From Caldifarciminota bacterium (GTDB taxonomy: Bacteria > Hydrothermota > Tepidihabitantia > SM23-42): a DNA stretch of 18,457 nt. The stretch's first letter is position 1. Every line of letters starts with the position of its first letter. The position numbers and the translations under genes are program-made. The stretch is from positions 1 to 18,457 of the forward strand of contig JAGMEL010000165.1 of assembly GCA_023128195.1 (NCBI GenBank), written 5' to 3'. This document shows, piece after piece, positions 14,829-18,457 of this stretch. The notes under the pieces were generated by a model, which did no database searches, had not been told where the DNA came from, and was given only the letters and a program-made list of their open reading frames with translations.

Positions 14829-16110
14829 TTTTAAAAGCCTCTCCTCTTTCTTCAAAATTTGTAAAATGGTCAAAAGAAGCAAATCCCGGGTTTAACAAAA
14901 TAGCATCACCTGGCACAGCAAATGCACGGGCTTTTTTAATTGCATCATTCATATTTTCAGCAATTGCAAATTTAGTAAAATTCTTAGATTTGAAATAGCT
15001 GGCAATATAAGAAACATTTTCACCCAGTATTACGCATGCCTTTGCCTCATTTGTTAGAAGGTCAAGATAATTCTCTCCTCTGTCCCCTTTTTGCTTGCCA
15101 CCAACAATAACAACCTTAGCCGCTTTTACTGCTTTAAAAGATGCAATTGCAGCATCTTCATTCGTACACATTGAATTATTGATATATCGAATACCACATA
15201 TCACACCAATATCTTCAAGACGGTGCGGTAAAGTTTTAAAAGTAATAAGACCCTTTTCAATATCTTTGTTATCAACATTAAGAATCTTGGCAACAGCAAT
15301 GGCTGCTAACATGTTCATCATATTATGCCGACCTGTTAACTCCGGCCTCCCCACCCTGAACAATTTTTCTTGTCGATAACAGAAATTACCATTTAACCAA
15401 ACACCACTCCTCGCATCAAACCCGAAGAAGACAATTTCTGCTCTAATATCCTCCACAAAATTGCATACGTTATCATCTTCCTGATTAAGTACAGCAAAAT
15501 CATATTTTTTCTGGTTTGTGAAAATACGAAATTTCGCTGATCTGTACTCATTAAAATCTTTGTGCCAGTTAAGATGGTCAATAGCAATATTTGTGATTAC
15601 AGCAATACGGGGGTGGAATTCTTTAATTCTCATTAACTGAAAAGATGATATTTCTAAAACATAGTATTCGAATTCTGGTTGAAAAAGTGCCTGTGAAAAT
15701 GGCTTACCCGGAGAAATATTACCACCAAGAAAATTATTTACACCTGCAACATTTAAAACATTGCTAATCAGCGAGGCAGTTGTGCTCTTTCCATTTGTTC
15801 CGGTAACAGCAATGATTTTTGGATTCTTTAACTGTCCGAAGGTGAATTCTACCTCATCAATGATTGGAATATCTTTAGTCTCTAATTTCTTAATGACTTT
15901 CTTATCCAGAGGAAACCCTGGCGAAGTAATTACCAGTTCGTAATCACCTTCCTGATACATTTTAATATTCCCGGTTTTTATCAACTCGTGTGCATAATCT
16001 GAAATCATCTCAATATTATCCTCATAAAGAAACAGATTGTCACCTCTTTCTATCAAATATTTAGCAACTGATAGATTAGCTCGCCCCAAACCTAATAATA
16101 ATACCTTCAT
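14809..16110 (-). CDS. murD: UDP-MurNAc-L-Ala:D-glutamate ligase MurD
   Basis: MurD adds D-glutamate to UDP-MurNAc-L-Ala with ATP in the cytoplasm. From ATG 16110 it has 433 residues. One sees the N-terminal Rossmann start MKVLLLGLGRANLSVAK, the P-loop VTGTNGKST (102-110), the lysine that is carbamylated in Mur ligases (K193 in YRSAKFRIF), RHNMMNMLAA (261-270) and the C-terminal PGFASFDHF. The motif that is NDSKATN in E. coli reads NNSMCTN (311-317), and a GGKQKGDRG loop follows. The chosen start matches the family's beginning; it has no ribosome site of its own but overlaps the stop of a small leader ORF as ATGA. A longer frame to 16194 would add 28 low-complexity residues. It overlaps ftsW by 20 bases. 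Confidence 0.93.
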   Translation of the reverse strand: MKVLLLGLGRANLSVAKYLIERGDNLFLYEDNIEMISDYAHELIKTGNIKMYQEGDYELVITSPGFPLDKKVIKKLETKDIPIIDEVEFTFGQLKNPKIIAVTGTNGKSTTASLISNVLNVAGVNNFLGGNISPGKPFSQALFQPEFEYYVLEISSFQLMRIKEFHPRIAVITNIAIDHLNWHKDFNEYRSAKFRIFTNQKKYDFAVLNQEDDNVCNFVEDIRAEIVFFGFDARSGVWLNGNFCYRQEKLFRVGRPELTGRHNMMNMLAAIAVAKILNVDNKDIEKGLITFKTLPHRLEDIGVICGIRYINNSMCTNEDAAIASFKAVKAAKVVIVGGKQKGDRGENYLDLLTNEAKACVILGENVSYIASYFKSKNFTKFAIAENMNDAIKKARAFAVPGDAILLNPGFASFDHFTNFEERGEAFKNAAYRN

Positions 16111-16226
16111 ACAATACAAGTTAAAAGTGAAAAGCAGAAATCGTATTCGTGATTCGTTATTCGTATTCGGGTTTTGACATTTGGATTTGGACATTTATTT
16201 GTAATTTGGTATTTGTCATTTGACAT
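16107..16226 (-). CDS. Leader ORF coupled to murD
   Basis: A 39-codon frame starts at ATG 16226, nine bases after GGAGG (16236-16240), and its TGA overlaps the murD ATG (ATGA). The peptide begins MSNDKYQITNKCPNPN and is polar because it is encoded by an AT-rich word repeat. It carries the only ribosome site between mraY and murD, so ribosomes probably load here and restart on murD. The peptide itself may have no function. Confidence 0.45.
   Translation of the reverse strand: MSNDKYQITNKCPNPNVKTRIRITNHEYDFCFSLLTCIV
16138..16226. repeat. AT-rich degenerate word repeat in the murD leader
   Basis: Read on the + strand, ATTCGTGATTCGTTATTCG words (16145-16169) are followed by CATTTGACATTTGG-type words (16178-16226). 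Similar ATTCGTG words stand at 6340-6361 after trxB, and similar CATTTG words at 13728-13763. No regular period is seen. Confidence 0.5.
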
Positions 16227-16250
16227 TCTTTTTTTCCTCCATCTGTGTGC

Positions 16251-17336
16251 TCATCTAATCTTCAATGTTGTTAATGCAAATAACAAAAAGATAATTCCTA
16301 CAATCCAGAACCTGACAACAATCTTCGGCTCAACCAACCCTTTCAGTTCGAAATGGTGATGCAGAGGTGCCATTTTAAATAGTCGTTTACCACCCGTGCG
16401 ATGGAAATATATAACCTGAAGCAGTACTGAAATTACCTCGATTACGAAAACTCCACCAACAAAGATCAAGAGTATCTCCTGTTTAACTAGTATTGCTGCT
16501 GTACCAATGATTGCACCAAGACTGAGCGCTCCTGTATCACCCATGAAAACCTGTGCAGGATAGGAATTAAACCATAAAAAACCCAGACTTGCACCCAGTA
16601 TCGCTGCACAGAACACAGTTACTTCTCCACCATTCTTTAAGAATATGATATCTAAATAACCACTGATAACAACATGGCCGGCAGCATAAGCCAATGCGCT
16701 GTAAGCAAATGCAGCAATCCCAATCAAACCTATTGCCAAACCATCAAGGCCATCAGTCAAATTAACCCCGTTTGATGAACCAACAACAACCACCGCAATA
16801 AACAGAGGATAGAAAATGCCTAAGTTTATAACATAATTCTTTACGAAAATGAGATTGGTTTTTGTTGCATAACCTTCGGGCCCGAAAAAGTATAAACATA
16901 GACCAAGCCCAATTCCATAAATAATTTGAAAAACGATTTTTGTTTTTATTGATAATCCCCTCGGCTTATTTTTGTAAATCTTTATATAATCATCATACGC
17001 ACCCAAAAGACCAAACCAGATCGTTGCAGTAAAAAGAATAACAATATTAGGATTGGTCAAATCACAAAACAGCAAGGATGCAACAATTATTGATAAAAGG
17101 ATTAAACAACCGCCCATCGACGGTGTTCCCTCTTTAATCTTGTGTCTTTCAGGAACCTCTACTCTAATTTTTTGTCTGATCGATTTTGCTTTAAGAAAAT
17201 TGATAAATGGCCGACCAAAAATCAGAACTATAAGAATAGCAACAACTGCTGCAGATGCGCTACGAAAAGTTATATAACCAAACAGCCTGAATGGTCCAAA
17301 TATATCTTTCAATGGATATAAAAGCCAGTATAACAT
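16251..17336 (-). CDS. mraY: Phospho-N-acetylmuramoyl-pentapeptide transferase MraY
   Basis: MraY is the multi-pass inner-membrane enzyme that moves phospho-MurNAc-pentapeptide onto undecaprenyl phosphate, making lipid I. The 361 residues are typical. Motifs in order: EGTPSMGG after the first helices, DDYIKIYK, the metal-binding NLTDGLDGLAIG, GDTGALSLG and the histidine-rich PLHHHFELKG near the end; about ten hydrophobic segments are visible. The ATG lies four bases after GAGG and 23 bases after the murF stop. Downstream it is separated from murD by a 140-bp word-repeat insert holding a leader ORF. Confidence 0.97.
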   Translation of the reverse strand: MLYWLLYPLKDIFGPFRLFGYITFRSASAAVVAILIVLIFGRPFINFLKAKSIRQKIRVEVPERHKIKEGTPSMGGCLILLSIIVASLLFCDLTNPNIVILFTATIWFGLLGAYDDYIKIYKNKPRGLSIKTKIVFQIIYGIGLGLCLYFFGPEGYATKTNLIFVKNYVINLGIFYPLFIAVVVVGSSNGVNLTDGLDGLAIGLIGIAAFAYSALAYAAGHVVISGYLDIIFLKNGGEVTVFCAAILGASLGFLWFNSYPAQVFMGDTGALSLGAIIGTAAILVKQEILLIFVGGVFVIEVISVLLQVIYFHRTGGKRLFKMAPLHHHFELKGLVEPKIVVRFWIVGIIFLLFALTTLKIR

Positions 17337-17359
17337 ACGTCCTCTTTCTTACCTTTTCC

Positions 17360-18457
17360 TCATCTTAAGAACCTCAGCAAATCATTTATAATATCTTCAA
17401 AATGTAATGCCCTTGATGCCTTAACAAGAACAACCTCATTACCATTGAGATTCCCTGTTAAATATCGGGTTAGTATATCTTTATCGTTAAAATGCTCTCC
17501 CTGATAAAACCTTGCTTTGTCACCATAGCTAAGTAATACATCACAACGCTTTTTTGCATACCTACCAATTCCGCAGTGCAGATTTTTAGATTGCCTGCCC
17601 ATCTCCAGCATATCGCCTAACACAAATATTTTTTTGCGCTTAAGGGATGTTGCAAAATCTATCGCTGTCTTCATCGATACTGGATTTGCATTATATGAAT
17701 CATTGATTATAAACAGTCCATTATAGTGTATTGGCTCCAATCTTCCGGATTCTGGTTTTATCTCTTCAAGTGCCGCATGTTGAAAATCATATTCAATATC
17801 AAGGTATGAAGTCAGACAGATAGCGGCAAGGCAGTTATAGATATTACCAATACCAAGAAGAGGTGTAAAGAATCTATGTCCTTCGTAACTGAAATGAGAC
17901 CCGTACTCGGTTAAGTTAATATGTTCAACCATATCCCGAGAAAATCTCACAACGTTTTTCTTATTAATATCACCAACCCCTTCGCCAACCAAAGCAAATC
18001 CATCCTCGGGCAATGATTCAATCAGAGACATTTTTTCCTTTTTCACTCCAGCGATTGAACCCAAGCCCTTTAGATGACCAGGTCCTATATTTGTAATAAC
18101 GCCGATATCGGGCTTTGCAATCTCACATAATCTTTTAATCTCGCCTGGATTACTCGTACCCATTTCCACAATCAGATAGTCTTCGTCAGGAGATAAATTA
18201 AATATGGTCAATGGTAAACCAATCAAAGAATTAAAATTTTTTTCACTACAGAGTACTTGATATTTTTTATCCAAAACAGCTGCGACCAAATTCTTTACTG
18301 TTGTTTTACCATTTGTTCCGGTAATTGCAATAATCTTCGGAGTAAACAAATTGAGATATTCCAGGGCAAGCTGACCCAGGGCAAAAAGTGTATCAGGAAC
18401 CATAATCTCGGACGCAACATTAGTGCACTCTTCAACAACAACGGCAAGTGCTCCATT
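17360..18457 (-). CDS. murF: UDP-MurNAc-tripeptide:D-Ala-D-Ala ligase MurF (5' end outside window)
   Basis: MurF adds D-alanyl-D-alanine to UDP-MurNAc-tripeptide, the last cytoplasmic step before MraY. The frame is open to the window's last base; the ATG at 18403 falls after part of the N-terminal domain (NGALAVVVEE is coded upstream of it), so it is not the start. In the 365 visible residues one sees the P-loop ITGTNGKTT, YLIVEMGTSNPGEI, NDSYNANPVSMK (which separates MurF from MurE) and a GDMLEMG loop in the C-terminal domain. Roughly 70-80 N-terminal residues are missing. The TGA stop is 23 bases before mraY. Confidence 0.95.
   Translation of the reverse strand, partial: NGALAVVVEECTNVASEIMVPDTLFALGQLALEYLNLFTPKIIAITGTNGKTTVKNLVAAVLDKKYQVLCSEKNFNSLIGLPLTIFNLSPDEDYLIVEMGTSNPGEIKRLCEIAKPDIGVITNIGPGHLKGLGSIAGVKKEKMSLIESLPEDGFALVGEGVGDINKKNVVRFSRDMVEHINLTEYGSHFSYEGHRFFTPLLGIGNIYNCLAAICLTSYLDIEYDFQHAALEEIKPESGRLEPIHYNGLFIINDSYNANPVSMKTAIDFATSLKRKKIFVLGDMLEMGRQSKNLHCGIGRYAKKRCDVLLSYGDKARFYQGEHFNDKDILTRYLTGNLNGNEVVLVKASRALHFEDIINDLLRFLR

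Noticed and set aside
14829..14882. Longer FtsW beginning at 14882
   Set aside because: The added residues are charged, overlap murD deeply and have no ribosome site; the ATG at 14828 follows AGAGG.
16111..16194. Longer MurD beginning at 16194
   Set aside because: The 28 added residues come from the word repeat and precede a canonical MurD N-terminus; no ribosome site is found before 16194.

Overview
The window reads as chromosomal DNA from an uncultivated Gram-negative-type bacterium, AT-rich, most like the FCB-related candidate phyla (WOR-3/Stahlbacteria, Cloacimonadota and similar). This is an inference: two large secreted peptidases end in type-A C-terminal tails of the kind used by the type IX secretion system (T9SS), and the division and cell-wall (dcw) cluster is complete and compact. 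No rRNA, tRNA, CRISPR array, transposase or phage gene was seen.

Left part (1-6353, + strand). A gingipain-family (C25) cysteine peptidase, cut by the window start, is followed by a signal-peptide-bearing subtilisin (S8). Their catalytic domains are unrelated, but from a CARDB-like repeat onward the two proteins share one module of about 500 residues (795-2276 and 4575-6086). The gap between them holds an unused, near-perfect Shine-Dalgarno sequence. The gap after the subtilisin holds a 108-bp inverted-repeat element and a strong GC-rich hairpin, where transcription converges with trxB.

Right part (6354-18457, - strand). Read in the direction of transcription the order is murF (cut by the window end), mraY, murD, ftsW, murG, two small ORFs, murC, murB, a very short ftsQ, ftsA, ftsZ, then after a palindromic gap trxB. 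Together they make the cytoplasmic UDP-MurNAc-pentapeptide (MurB, C, D, F), load it on the lipid carrier (MraY), add GlcNAc (MurG), polymerise glycan (FtsW) and build the Z-ring (FtsA, FtsZ, FtsQ). Most junctions are ATGA/TAATG overlaps, so translation is likely coupled throughout.

Unusual points: (1) a 113-residue FtsQ with no room for a POTRA domain, apparently started at an ATT codon behind a perfect ribosome binding site; (2) an FtsZ whose C-terminal partner-binding peptide occurs twice; (3) two 108-bp elements with the same termini, one base pair of which has changed on both arms (T-A to G-C); (4) a family of degenerate AT-rich 'word' repeats (CAAAT, ATTCG, AATTCC words) sitting at the 5' ends of murD, murG and the murG-murC gap, where they stay open in the operon strand and form small leader ORFs or N-terminal extensions; (5) a thioredoxin reductase-like protein without the NADPH-binding HRR motif.
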